DNA from: Maratus speciosus
Taxonomy: Eukaryota; Arthropoda; Arachnida; Araneae; Salticidae
Assembly (NCBI GenBank): GCA_963932465.1
Contig: OZ010792.1
Span: 19,547,701 to 19,611,700 of the forward strand
DNA: 64,000 nt
Direction: 5' to 3'
Positions 22,044 through 33,442 of the stretch are shown in pieces. The position numbers and the translations under genes are program-made. Each line of letters begins with the position of its first letter. Position 1 is the first letter of the stretch. Under the pieces are notes generated by a model. It worked only from the letters and a program-made list of their open reading frames with translations, had not been told where the DNA came from and made no database searches.

Positions 22044-22530
22044 AGTTTCTTCAGAAAGAGTGAGCTGTAGGGAGCTAAACTTTTTGTGAAAATTATAATA
22101 TACACGAATACACACACACATGTAAATGGGATAGGTTTCAAAAATGGCTACAAAAAATTCAGAGAACCTTAAATTGTTAAAATATGTTAACATCTCCATA
22201 GTCGGGTTTTTATCATGTTTTAATACGTTTCTTCAAACTCACATGACGTTAGATATTCGCCTGCTGAGGTCCATTATATTTCCAATATGACGCAATATAC
22301 ATATTTTTTAATTCGTCAAACTGTTTATTTTATTTTGATTTTTCATGCTAAAATCTTGCTCTAGAAAACTTATGACGTAATATTCAATTTGTTTTCAATT
22401 TGTCAAAATATTTAATTTTACACGTGAAAATTTTGCAAAAGAAAAGTAATTGTTGTGGTGAAAATTTTATTATTATTATTATTTTAATTGTTGGCAACTG
22501 GTATAACGAAAAACTTTCATTTTTTTCCTG
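22044..22530. other. AT-rich intergenic DNA
   Basis: Nothing recognised. Confidence 0.35.
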
Positions 22531-22733
22531 TCATTGTTGTGTAAGAGCTGGTTTTATCAGATTCATGTTAAGACAGTATTCAAAATTTTGAACCCTCCCC
22601 ATTTCCACCCTCTTGGGCCGACTTCGCCCATTTTCAATCGCCGCCGAGATATTAGCCATATCAAAGTTGTTGGCGAGTTTGAGGACAATCCGTGGATAAT
22701 TGCGACTTTTATCGTGCGGACAAAATTTAGTAC

Positions 22734-22784
<51 letters not shown>

Positions 22785-22912
22785 TTTTAGGTGGGGGTGG
22801 TTTTGGGTTCCTGGGGTCCTATAATGAAAAATTATGAAGGAATTTTTCAAAAGTCGCACCATGGTAACGACTGCAATAGGTAGTATTTCTTACGAAATCT
22901 ACCTAAAAAAAC
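22531..22912 (-). repeat. Boundary repeat, right copy, with CATA/TA microsatellite
   Basis: Reversed, it reads TTTTTTAGGTAGATTTCG, then GGAACCCAAAACCACCCCCA, a TA/TATG run, then CGCACGATAAAAGTCG and AAAATGGGCGAAGTCGG. This is the same order as 18497-18830, though diverged. Overlapping frames of 60-99 codons on both strands are artefacts of this repeat. Confidence 0.6.
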
Positions 22913-24744
22913 AGTAGTGAAAACTTCAACAATTACGTGTGTGTTTTTTTAATCGTCAGGAAATGTTTTATGCGTTGAATTGTGTAGCAACACTAATGAA
23001 AGCATCTGGGGACACGGCAGTGCCCCTGCCAAGTCTTGAAAGCACAGCCGTAAGCATCTTTTTCTGGAAGCAACTCAGGGTACTTTTGACCGCCCCAATA
23101 TCTTTGTGTTGGTGATTCCCAGAAACTTGAAACTTCGTAAATCTAAAGTAATGTGGAAATGGAACTAAATGCTGAAATTTCACGCTTCTATCTTTTGTAT
23201 TTCAGAAGATATATGAACTTAAACTTTCGCCTTTTCGACACTGATTCACCGATCATCAAAACTCAGAGGTACGTCCTGTATCCCTAGAATCTTGAAATTT
23301 GGTATGAAGGCAGTGTTTGGGATACAATGAAAGGGAAAATTTAAAAAATCCGGAAAATTTGGATAAAAAGTCGAAAAATCAAAAAACCGAGAATTTGGCA
23401 GAGATGTGATATACGAACCAGGTTTGGCGCGATTTTTTAACGTCAATTTGGCGAAAGCCCGTTTTCCAATACCACTTACAATATATATTTTTAAATTATT
23501 TTCTATTGTTTTAAAAAGTAAACAATAATAAATAAACGGTAATTTCATTAATAACTATAGAACAAAACAATTGTACAATTAAAAAAAAATAAAAGTAAAC
23601 GAACAATTTATTAATAAATAAGCAACAGTAGCCGGGTTACCTTGTAAAATAAAGTAACGCCTGCTGCCAATTAGGTACCCAAGTGCGTATCTGACATCTG
23701 TGCCCCGTATTTTATCTTCCGTAATCGAAATTCCCGCCAATACTGTTGGTCATTGACCAGACCATCAACACGATGAAATACAGCGTTATCGGTTGTTAGT
23801 TACACGAAATAGGTAGGTCACGAATACGGTATAATTCATTTTAACTGACGAAAAACAAAATAATAATTTGTTTTAGCAATACGCCGGGAGAAAAAGTGAG
23901 TTTTAGCTTCCTTCTTCTTTTGCGGATTGAGCTGAAGAGGGAAAAGTTCCTGTCATTCACCGCTTGGCGCGCTAGTGTCTATGTGTCAAAATGCCAGCAT
24001 GTCGGTTACGTTACAGTGTCTCGAAATCAGTGGTTTTTCCCCATCTCAAAAACAGCTCAACGCGCCTGAAGAAGTTTTCACTTAAAAAAAAAAAAAAAAA
24101 AAAAAAAGTCGATAATAATGAAAGTTGGCACCAATTATTAACTTGAATCTACTAATACGTTTCATTGTACTCATTTAGTTTCATTTTGTTATTACATCGT
24201 TAATTATAGTCCAGATATGAATATTTTTTTTAAATATTTTTATTTATAATTTAATTCTGTTCTTATTACAAGCGCGGCGTCTCAGCCTCAATGTACGGGT
24301 GATGGGCCGCAGTGTAATGTTTTAGAAAAAAATTGCTAAAAAATATTAATAATTTGTTTTGAATTTTTTTGTCGCCCTACACGCGTTGTATATTTAACAT
24401 TAAATAGCACAGCATGATTTTTTTTTTATGTCCACCATGGTATTTTATACACAAATTAAAAAAAAAGTGCGGCATAAATCCCGGAATTACCCTATACAGT
24501 TCCTGTAAAATTCTCTGAATTTTTTAAATGTTTCTAAAATTTGTTAAACTCAAAAGTGGAAGTTCTCTTTTACGGTGAAGGTAGTATGGTATTGATCAAC
24601 TGCAAAAAAATCAAAATTTTTGGAATTGGCTTTTCGAAAAAATAAAATGTTTTTGAAAAAAAAGTTTGTTTTTAAAAGGCTGGCACAAGAAAAGTTGAAT
24701 ACATATTTCAAAATTGGGTATATCATTTTAAACAGAAGAATATT

Positions 24745-24778
<34 letters not shown>

Positions 24779-25400
24779 CGCAACAAAATATTTTGCACTA
24801 TTCTAGAGGTAGAGCACTTTAAAATTTTTATCGAAAATCGCAAATGGGAAATGGTGAGGGGGTGTCATCTTTGGCGGCCTGTATCTCGGGCCAGGAATTT
24901 TTTTGGACAAAACAGAAATATACAGGCATCTTACTTTTTCTTAAATTTTAACATATGTTCAATTCAAAAACTTCTGAGACTATGAAGGTAACCACCCTGC
25001 CTGAGTTGATATGGATTCAGCCCAATAGTTTTCAAGTTAAAAATAGAAAAGATTCAACTCAACTTTTTTATGCGTTTTTAGTGTAATGACTCCTAATGGA
25101 AAAAAAAAAAATTTTAACCGTACTTATTGACCAGTGATGAATTCAGGGTATGACACCTCCCCTCCGGAGCAATGACATACCCCCTTCCGAAAGATTTGAG
25201 ATTTTATATTTACAATGGTCAAAAAGTGCAATCCCCCCCCCCCCCGGAGCCACAGAAATCCCTCCCGGAGAAAACTGTCTGAATTAAACACTATTAATGA
25301 ATAAAAATAAAATATTAAGATATATGTACTAAGCGTATTTCTCTTAATTGCAACTGAATTAAACTTTAAAACAGCAACAGAAAAGATATATATATATATG
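22913..25400. other. AT-rich intergenic DNA with poly-A tracts
   Basis: Holds A runs at about 24085-24109 and 24751-24777 and a C run near 25236. A GC-richer patch lies at about 23700-24070. A hAT-like start (CAGTGATGAATTCAGGG) near 25130 has no partner that I can find. No supportable gene. Confidence 0.35.
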
Positions 25401-26454
25401 TGTGACGTTTTGACGGCAAGTAGTTTGTATTGTCGAAAAAAAAAATGAGGGTTTCCATTCCTACACAACACAGGTAGCAGCCGATTGGTTTTAAAATACT
25501 AAAGAAAAATGAAGAATTAACATAAGGCAGTCGCTTGGAACATTATTCACTTTATTTCCACACTCTCGATTAAATCTAGGGAAGATGCTCTCTCCTTCCA
25601 TGGTAAAAAGAATAAAGTATATTCTTCCTGTCACAATTAGTTTAAAATCACTCCATCTCTTGACTGCGTTCTAGTCTTTAATCCGTTAATATCTAACATC
25701 TATCACCCATTACGATACCGTTGCTTCCTCATTCTACTCACATAATAAACAGTATTCATCCAACATTTTACTACCTCCATCGAGCAATCACATTGAATAT
25801 CCAGTTTGCTACGACTGCAATCCACCACGTTCACCTCTACATGCTAAAAACTAAAAAGCTTCTAAACTCACAGCTCCTCTACTATATGCTATATGCTTCT
25901 CTCTGGTTCCCGCCATTCGTATTTATACTCTGCTGAAAAGATTGTTCTAGAAAATTCTTATATCCTCGCACCAGCTATCTAAAGCATAAACAAATGTTAA
26001 AATCTGTAGTCGAGATTATGCAAAAATAACCCCTTTTTCCCTCTTCAGACGATAAAAGAAATGAATTTATGTCTGCGAAGTTTTAATCTTTGAAATATTT
26101 TAATTACACCTGGATATTTTAAATAAAAGAATAAATTGAAATAAGTAGGTTTTTTCTTTAAGACAGAATAATATTTTAGCAGTTAAATAAAGATTTAAGG
26201 GGAATATGATATACCGGGATTTAATAGCGGAATTTACTAGGAATTTAAATAATAAAAGTTTTACTAAAGAAATATAAATAATCGAGCCATTTTTAGATTT
26301 ACGCAATTTGGAATAAATATGAATTAAGATCTTAGAGATTAATAGACGAGGGTTTTAATTTAATAAGCCGGTATAATATACGGAATATTACTGAAAAAGG
26401 AAAATTTACATAAAATACTTTAAACTTGGCGCAAAAATTTAAATTTTGTAATAT
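25401..26454 (-). repeat. 3' LTR of the Gypsy element
   Basis: A direct repeat of 33921-34973. In element orientation it starts ATATTACAAAATTT next to the polypurine tract and ends CGTCACA. It carries a TATA box and an AATAAA signal. The termini are not the standard TG...CA at the 5' side. Frames inside (for example 25721-25936) occur identically in both LTRs and are not genes. Confidence 0.93.
25551..25556 (-). terminator. LTR polyadenylation signal AATAAA
   Basis: AATAAA on the minus strand within the 3' LTR, about 365 bp downstream of the LTR TATA box, as expected for the R/U5 part. The same site in the 5' LTR is at 34070-34075. Confidence 0.55.
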
Positions 26455-26471
26455 TCTCCCCCCTCCCCAAA
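26455..26471 (-). other. Polypurine tract (plus-strand primer)
   Basis: On the minus strand CTTTGGGGAGGGGGGAGA abuts the 3' LTR. This is the usual position of the RNase H-resistant primer for second-strand synthesis and fixes the inner LTR edge. Confidence 0.85.
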
Positions 26472-29212
26472 GACTTTGTATGAAATTTGTGGTTAATTAA
26501 CTACAATTTCAGACAACAGACTTCTAATAAAATTGGAAGTTGATTTTTGAATATTGAAAATTTTAGAGACGTCAGCGAAGAGATGGAAAAGTAAAATTTA
26601 GCAATGCAAGAGAAAAAAAATATACTAAGAGCATTTAAATTTAGCTGAGAGCATTTCCCCTGTAAAAGAATACAAATAATGGTTACAACATCACTTACCA
26701 TTTGTAAGTGCATAGGAAAATATAAACACACTAATAAATAAAGAATAAGTATAAATACAATAAGAAATAAATAATAAGAAATAATAAAACTATAGTAATA
26801 AATAACAACAAATTCTTTTATCTTATGGAAATTTAGCGTATTTCCATTTCTCTTATCACAAACATATTTCCAATCCATTAATGCTTAACACTTTATTTAC
26901 TTCAAGTAAAATTTTAAGTCCCATTGGCTTAATCAGTTCGTAGGTCATAAAAGTCCTTTAGCAAAAATAGTGATACAGTCCTTAAGTAAAAAGTTCAGCT
27001 GCAATAAATATTTTTTACTAAATTTGTTTCGACTACTCTACCTACTAAACTCTTTACATTATGTTTAAATACTATTTGTCATCACAATAGTAGTTTTATT
27101 TTAATAAACAAATTCCTAGTAGTTATTCAACTACCTTTTAACATTTGTTTATCAACTACTTTTTTGAGCTCCTTTTCCCATTTTAATTGGGACTCACCAT
27201 CTTTTAAAACTTCTCACTTGTTTTAGTAAATATCATAACTTTTCACTTATAAGTTATGTTCTCTTTTTCTTTAATAAATAATGAATCTTTCAATAAATAA
27301 TATAATACTTTCAATTCATAATCATAATAATAAAATTCTCAAAAGTATACTTGAATAATAGCAATAATAATACTTAATAACAATATTATATTCTAAGAAA
27401 ATATCACAGATTGTTTACTTGTTGACACGGAAAATAATGGTTGAGGATAAAAATAATACATAGCAATTAATAATTTTCTTATTTTTTACTTATACGAGGT
27501 GGAACCCGTCGAATTTCGACGGAAGAAAATGTTTACAAAGGAACTGTTGCATCAAATTTATAATACATCGACAACATTAATTACATTAAAAAATCCATCT
27601 TACACTTGTTAGTTTAACTCTCCAAAGACATATTTTAACCTAAGATACTTTTTTCATAAACTTCAACTCTTAAAATTAGTGAAAAATTAAACTTCATCAT
27701 ATACCTAATCAGTAACATATATTTAAGATAAGTAATTTTGATTAAGTTATCAATTGATGCTTGATATTACGTAATGAAAAATCAGCAAAAATGATTTCAC
27801 CATGACATAATCATAGAATCCCCCCCCCCTTTAAATCTAAACCGAATCAAGTCGTTTTCCACGTTTCACATCCATATTAACAATTTAAAAACATTTTAAC
27901 CCGCAATAGGTTATTAATAAATATATTTTCAAGCTTGAAGTCACGTTTGTCAACTATTACAACTTCCCATGTTAAAATTCCCACTCGTGATTTGAGGTCT
28001 TAGTATAATCTCTGTACCTGCCTGTAAAAATTCCAGAAATTTATAACTTTTAGACGTATTCAAAGGGAAATATCTCGTTTTATCAAATAAAAACATCGTT
28101 TTATTTTAAATATGACGTCATTTACAGTCGCTGAAATATTTTGCCTATTGTCTCAAACTCAATATCAGCGAAATGAAAAAATATTGAAATATAACAGCAT
28201 CATCAGAGAAATTGTATTTTTTTTTTAAGTGTAACGTCATTTTCTGTTCAAATTTTTAAAAATGATATTTTTAATTGCAATGAGAAAATGGCATCAGTAA
28301 GAATATAATCAATAAAAATAACTAATCCACTTTTAATAGAAATGAAGTACTTCAGTTGCCACGATTAGAAAATTGGTATTAAAAACTATAAAAAAATTAA
28401 TATCTCAGAAATAAATTGAGATACAGCTTTCAAACAAATTGCATTTAAAAGTGCATTTTTTTCTGCATACGACGGTCTAAACATTTAAAATGTGGGATGT
28501 TTAGAAGTTTAAAAATTTGCAGTTACGAAAATTGCAAAAGCGAAATTTCATTTCAAATTTCAAAGTGTTGCCATTCGCAGAATGACGTATGCGTTACGCA
28601 CAGATATGTTTGTCCTTTATAATATAGATAAGAAAGTATTTTTGCCAGCCGAAACATTAAAAAATAATAATAATAATAATTCCAAAGTCCAAATAAATTT
28701 AACTCTAAATATTTAGAAAGTGGACTCTCAACCAGTATTTCTTTACAATAATTTATCTCTCTGATACTCTTGATGAATAGACCTGCATTTGATAAACTTA
28801 GAATGGTAAAATAAAGAAAATAAATAGGAATAAAAGATAATTTGTTTATGTACTTAATTTTCTATTGCTACACAATCACTACAAAATCTCATCACAATTA
28901 TCAGTTTTCTATGTTTATATTATTATAATAATATTATCAATTCTTACTGTTTTTGTAAACAATTGGTTAAGACAATGGAATAAAATAAATATAGTTTATT
29001 TTGATATAAACTTGATATAGAATTACAAATATTTATTTTTATTTTTCAACATCAATCTGAAAACTCCCAAAATCAAATACACATCCTGTGCCTGCATAGA
29101 TTGTCTACTTAATCCCAAAAACTCCCAAACACAAGTAATATCCTCGTGGCGCCCCAAGGTCATACCTGGTAATGTTGAAAACTATGTAATAAAGACATTT
29201 AAAGAATTAAAT
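26472..29212 (-). other. Non-coding region between integrase and 3' LTR
   Basis: About 2.7 kb where some Gypsy elements carry env or a long 3' UTR. The longest frame (125 codons, 26501-26878 minus) is a hydrophobic, A/T-driven run with no cleavage site, cysteine pattern or signal that would support env. A short perfect hairpin CCGTCGAATTTCGACGG lies at 27506-27522. I see no second gene. Confidence 0.6.
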
Positions 29213-31864
29213 TTAATCTATGGTTTTTACTTTAGTTTGAGTTTGTGATGGCAATTGTGGTGGTGATGTTTGTTGTGGTTTTGTTTGTTTTATGGGTTGC
29301 TCATGAAACATTCTGAAATCATTTGGTGAAAAATAGGGTCTTAATTTAGAAACGTGTACAATAACTGAATTTAGTCCTGTCTCATAATTAAATTTATCTA
29401 TTTCATAAGTTACTTCAGAAAGTTTATTTATAATTTTATATGGTCCTGAGAAAGTAGGTTCTAATTTTCGAGTGTTAGGACACTTAAATTCTTCATAAAT
29501 TACAGAATCTTGTATTTTTAATGGGGATTCAACAAAATTTCTATCGTATAGTCTTTTACTTTTAAGATGAAATTCTTGAGTTCGCGCTTTTGCAATTTTG
29601 AGTGCTTTACTGACTGGTGGGTAATAATTTTGTTTTAAAGGAGATTGATAGGGTAATTGACCATAAAATAAGTAGGCAGGTGGGAATTTAGTTATGGAAT
29701 GTGGGGTATTATTGTATTCTTGGATGACTTGATCTAATAATCTTGTCCAAGGTATTTTAGAAGAAGTGGAATTGACTTTACATTTAAGTCTGGTAACTAT
29801 TGTCTGATTAACGTGCTCTACCTTCCCATTGGTTTGTGGGTGGTGTGATGACGTAAAACGCTGTTGAATATGATGTTTTCTGAGGAATTTTTTGAATCTT
29901 GGAGACCTAAAAGCTTTATGTCTATCACTCAGTATTTTTTGAGGTGTTTGAACATTAAAAATTTGTTTTAAACAGTTTGTATATGCTTCAGTAGTAACAT
30001 TTTTAGAAGGAAAAGCCCAAACAAATCTAGTTGCGTGATCTATTATTATGTGTAAGAATTTTTTTGTTGAGTTGTAATAGTTAAATCCACCCACAGTATC
30101 AATAGAAAGACATTCAAAAGGTTGATCTGTGGCTGGCATAGCTTGTAACAAGCCAAATCTTTTTTGTTTTGGTTTTTTATTTTTTTGACAGGTGTCGCAA
30201 TGTTTAACAAATTGTGTTATGTCTATAGTCATATTAGGCCAATAATAGTTAGGGGATATTAAGTTAAGCATTTTTTGGATTCCTAAATGTCCAAAATTAT
30301 CATGAGCAATATGGAGTAATTTTTTCCTTAATGACATTGGTACAACTATTTTTTTGAATCCCTTTCTCTGAATTATAATAATCCCATTTTCTTTTTTATA
30401 TTTCTTATCACAGACATTATCCTTGTTTTGCATCTCTATGATTTCTTTTCTGTCCAACAATAAACTTACATGTTGATTGAAGTAAGCAACAGGATTTCGA
30501 GACAACATGTCTGCTTCGACATTTGTTGAACCCCTCTCATACTTAATCTCGTAATCAAACATGCTAAGTTTAAGTGACCACCTAAAAAGTCTCCCTCTTA
30601 AGTTCTTAACGCTCTTCAACCATACTAGAGATGCGTGATCGGTATGGATTGTAAATTTGACTCCATGGAAATAGTGATAAAATTTATCAAGAGTATCTAT
30701 AATTGCTAAACACTCTAGCTCGGTTATAAAATAATTTTGCTCATAACTCTTCAAAATTCTAGAATGGTAAGCAATAGGATGCAAGAAATTATCTTTATCA
30801 GGTTGTTTTAGAACTGCACCCACCGCTACCTGAGAGGCGTCTACAAACATGTGGAGGGGCAATTTTGGGTCATAAATTTTGAGGATTGGTTTTGCAATTA
30901 AGGCATTTTTTAGTTTTTCAAAAGAGTCCTGACATTCTGAGTTCCATTCCCATATTGTGTTTTTTCTAAGTAATTTATTAAGGGGGTATCTAATTTCAGC
31001 ATATTTGTCTATGAATTTATGGTATACATTAATAGAACCTAAAAATCGTTGTAATTCTTTAACATTAGAGGGGGGTATTAATTTTTGAATGGTCTCAATA
31101 TTTGCATTAGCTGGAGTTAAAGTCCCATTGGTGATTTCGTAGCCCAAGAAATTAATTTTATTTTGGCTTAATTTACATTTAGAAAGTTTAAGTTTAATAT
31201 TTTCTAATTTACAGATTTCAAAGAATTGAGTTAAGTGTTTTAAGTGTTCTTCTAGAGAGGAGGAGAATATTATAATATCATCAAAATAGTGACACGCGAA
31301 ATCTATTTTATATTTGTTAAGGATCCTTCTAATAGTTCTATTGAATATTGGGGGACCTGTTTTTATACCGAACGGAAGAACTAGCCATTCAAAGAGGCCA
31401 AAGTTGCTAGCAAAAGCTAATTTTTCGGTATCAGCTGGATGTATTGGTATGTGCCAGTAGCCAGTGGCTAAGTCTAAAGTTGAAAAGTACTGAGCACTAC
31501 TCAATTTATCTAAAATTTCATCGATACGGGGCAAGGGTTCTGCATCATTCTTAATTATTGAATTTAATTTCCTATAGTCTATACATAATCGGGTCTTTTT
31601 GCCTTCTTCTTTTTTCATAGCTAAAGTGATAGGGGCAGAATATGGGCTATTGCTTTCTTTTATGAGTCCAGCCGCTAATAAAGATTGGATTTGACTTTTT
31701 ATTTCTTTTTCTTCTAAGGGGGAAGTTCTGTAGGGCCTCAAAGATACAGGTAGGTCAGATTTTAGAAGAACGCGTTGTGGCTCAATATTAATCCTACCCA
31801 CATCATATTTATGTTTTGCAAAAATATCCCTATAATTTTGAACTATCTCCCTTAAATCATCATT
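29213..31864 (-). CDS. pol: Gypsy Pol: reverse transcriptase, RNase H, integrase
   Basis: The frame is open from the codon after the TAA at 31865 to the stop at 29213. No ATG is needed if it is reached by readthrough; the first GTG is at 31799-31801. Counting from that GTG, RT carries YFDD at 172-175. RNase H has D321 (FVDAS), E361 (ELECLAII), D388 (HTDHAS) and D431 (VEADMLSR). Integrase has an HHCC zinc finger (H500, H505, C535, C538) and the triad D568, D626, E662 (DD35E). It ends with a GPY/F module near 785 and a Gln/Pro-rich tail. All key catalytic residues are intact over about 880 codons. It copies element RNA and inserts the DNA. The protein would be made as part of a Gag-Pol precursor cut by the upstream protease. 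Confidence 0.95.
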   Translation of the reverse strand, partial: NDDLREIVQNYRDIFAKHKYDVGRINIEPQRVLLKSDLPVSLRPYRTSPLEEKEIKSQIQSLLAAGLIKESNSPYSAPITLAMKKEEGKKTRLCIDYRKLNSIIKNDAEPLPRIDEILDKLSSAQYFSTLDLATGYWHIPIHPADTEKLAFASNFGLFEWLVLPFGIKTGPPIFNRTIRRILNKYKIDFACHYFDDIIIFSSSLEEHLKHLTQFFEICKLENIKLKLSKCKLSQNKINFLGYEITNGTLTPANANIETIQKLIPPSNVKELQRFLGSINVYHKFIDKYAEIRYPLNKLLRKNTIWEWNSECQDSFEKLKNALIAKPILKIYDPKLPLHMFVDASQVAVGAVLKQPDKDNFLHPIAYHSRILKSYEQNYFITELECLAIIDTLDKFYHYFHGVKFTIHTDHASLVWLKSVKNLRGRLFRWSLKLSMFDYEIKYERGSTNVEADMLSRNPVAYFNQHVSLLLDRKEIIEMQNKDNVCDKKYKKENGIIIIQRKGFKKIVVPMSLRKKLLHIAHDNFGHLGIQKMLNLISPNYYWPNMTIDITQFVKHCDTCQKNKKPKQKRFGLLQAMPATDQPFECLSIDTVGGFNYYNSTKKFLHIIIDHATRFVWAFPSKNVTTEAYTNCLKQIFNVQTPQKILSDRHKAFRSPRFKKFLRKHHIQQRFTSSHHPQTNGKVEHVNQTIVTRLKCKVNSTSSKIPWTRLLDQVIQEYNNTPHSITKFPPAYLFYGQLPYQSPLKQNYYPPVSKALKIAKARTQEFHLKSKRLYDRNFVESPLKIQDSVIYEEFKCPNTRKLEPTFSGPYKIINKLSEVTYEIDKFNYETGLNSVIVHVSKLRPYFSPNDFRMFHEQPIKQTKPQQTSPPQLPSQTQTKVKTID

Positions 31865-32554
31865 TTAAATTAAATTTAAATCCCCAATTAAATCTGAATC
31901 AGAATTATTAACATCGCGAAAATTTTGAGAAGTTATGAACTGTCCATAATCAGGTTGCACATTATAATCATTTCTATCATTCTCAAAAAAGTCCTGAGTA
32001 GTCATATAATTTTCACAACTAGATGGTAATTCGTTATCATTCTTACATAAATTCAAAGTTTCACTACTCTCATTAGCGATAATTACATTATCATCATTAT
32101 ATAAATTCAAATTCTCATCACAATCAATTGTTACCAAATCATTCTCTTGTTGTACTTTATTCATATCCACAGTATGAAAATGAAGAGATTTCTCATTATG
32201 TATGGATATACTCTTATTTATAATTTTTCTTCCTTGTTTTACAGTACAATTTCTACAATCTATAGTTAAATTAAATTTAGAACATTCCCTTAAACCCAAA
32301 ATAGCATACTCCAAATTAGTATTACACACTAAAAAGTTAACACATTTGGTAATTTTACCCACTTTTAGAGAAATTTTACATTTTTGATTTATTTTTAACA
32401 CCCCTTTTGCCTGACCAATAATAACTGTAGGTATTGTTTCAATTTTAGCATTTAGTTCTTTAACAAATCTGAGGGGTAATATTGCCGTAGTGGATCCAGT
32501 GTCCACTATACATGGTAAATTATAACTATTGTTAAATCCATACACAATTAGTTG
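31865..32554 (-). CDS. Gypsy aspartic protease plus acidic linker
   Basis: In the same frame as gag and pol. IVDTGSTTAILPL carries the DTG(S) active site of a retropepsin, and YAILGL about 75 residues later matches the ILG motif. After the ~110-residue protease comes a linker rich in Asn, Asp and Glu (to GDLNLI). The segment is bounded upstream by TGA at 32555-32557 and downstream by TAA at 31865-31867, with no frameshift on either side. The dimeric enzyme cuts the Gag-Pol precursor in the particle. No ATG lies near the start, so it would need translation through the TGA. Confidence 0.9.
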   Translation of the reverse strand, partial: QLIVYGFNNSYNLPCIVDTGSTTAILPLRFVKELNAKIETIPTVIIGQAKGVLKINQKCKISLKVGKITKCVNFLVCNTNLEYAILGLRECSKFNLTIDCRNCTVKQGRKIINKSISIHNEKSLHFHTVDMNKVQQENDLVTIDCDENLNLYNDDNVIIANESSETLNLCKNDNELPSSCENYMTTQDFFENDRNDYNVQPDYGQFITSQNFRDVNNSDSDLIGDLNLI

Positions 32555-32557
32555 TCA

Positions 32558-32704
32558 AATATTAGGAATAGTAGGTGATGAATTACTAGGAAGAGTATCA
32601 GAGGATGTTGCATCATTTCTAAATAAACACTCTTGTTCCCAATGATATGCATTATTTACACCTTTATTTGTACATATTCTACATGGTCTAGAAGGATATG
32701 GTTT
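32558..32704 (-). pseudogene. Gag zinc knuckle segment isolated by two stops
   Basis: Between the TAG at 32705-32707 and the TGA at 32555-32557 the gag frame encodes CRIC, nine residues, H, four residues, C. This is a zinc-knuckle-like C-X2-C-X9-H-X4-C with longer spacing than the retroviral C-X2-C-X4-H-X4-C. It is followed by a Ser/Thr/Pro-rich stretch. In an intact element this would be the nucleocapsid part of Gag that binds genomic RNA. Here it is cut off from the rest of Gag by a single stop codon. Confidence 0.75.
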
Positions 32705-33442
32705 CTAAAAGTAATTATTTTGAAAATTTCTAGACCCCTGATTTTGATACTGTCTTTGTGGAATCCAATTCCCAGGTGCATTATTGGGCCTATTTGGCTG
32801 AAAATTAGGTCTACTTGCTTGAGTCCAAGGCCTAGGTGGTTGAAATTGTTGAAAATTTTGTCTAACTGGTTGTTGATTTACTGTTTGGCTTGAAATTTGA
32901 GGAGTGGAAACTTCAACAAATTGCTTAACAAGCCGGTACCATTCAGTGGTACTATTTGGAGGGTTTACGTTAATATTATTTCTATACTCTGGTTTTAATC
33001 CATCTGTCAACCCTTGTATAAGAAGAGTCTCACAAAGATGGAGTTTCCTCCCAATTCCTACCTTTTTGTGAAAATAATTTTCTAAATTATCTAATTTATC
33101 TAATTTTAGAGTTGAGAAATCAGAAAAATTTGGAACATTTAGTTCAATGAATTTTTCTATCAAGATTTTTGAAATCTGTTCATAACTAGTACAATTAACA
33201 CAATCATTGATATAGACTTTTAGTGCTTCACCCTTTAAATACTGTAGAATAGATTTAAATTTCCACTCTAAATCTTTATTTTCTCTAATACTCATATCAT
33301 CATAATAATTTAACCAAGCCTGGATTTCCATTCCAGTACTAGGATCAAACTCAATTAATTTAGGTTCAGCCATTATATCAGTATTCATTAAAATAAAAGA
33401 AGCACTTCTATTCTCTTTAATACAACCTGACCTTAACAACAT
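32705..33442 (-). CDS. gag: Gypsy Gag (capsid part)
   Basis: A 245-codon frame from ATG at 33440-33442 to TAG at 32705. Residues ~35-180 look like a retrotransposon Gag capsid domain: AWLNYYDD, WKFKSILQYLKGEAL, then FIELNVPNF and LLIQGLTDGL. From ~185 on it is Gln/Pro/Asn/Arg-rich with repeated RPNFQP-like words, a typical RNA-binding linker. The zinc knuckle follows in frame after the stop. Gag would assemble the cytoplasmic particle. A second in-frame ATG lies at residue 19. The leader upstream is an AAT-rich simple repeat. Confidence 0.88.
   Translation of the reverse strand: MLLRSGCIKENRSASFILMNTDIMAEPKLIEFDPSTGMEIQAWLNYYDDMSIRENKDLEWKFKSILQYLKGEALKVYINDCVNCTSYEQISKILIEKFIELNVPNFSDFSTLKLDKLDNLENYFHKKVGIGRKLHLCETLLIQGLTDGLKPEYRNNINVNPPNSTTEWYRLVKQFVEVSTPQISSQTVNQQPVRQNFQQFQPPRPWTQASRPNFQPNRPNNAPGNWIPQRQYQNQGSRNFQNNYF

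Noticed and set aside
22531..22862. Overlapping frames on both strands around the TA microsatellite
   Set aside because: They encode the microsatellite (YIYIY runs) and boundary-repeat sequence, not protein.
23700..24070. GC-richer patch as a possible host promoter or first exon
   Set aside because: No open frame, TATA/initiator combination or splice pattern that I could tie together.
25721..25936. 71-codon frame present twice (also 34240-34455)
   Set aside because: Identical because it lies inside both LTRs. It overlaps the LTR TATA region and is not a gene.
26501..26878. 125-codon hydrophobic frame next to the 3' LTR as a possible env gene
   Set aside because: Hydrophobicity follows from T-rich codons. 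There is no signal peptide/ectodomain/cleavage-site pattern and no upstream continuation.
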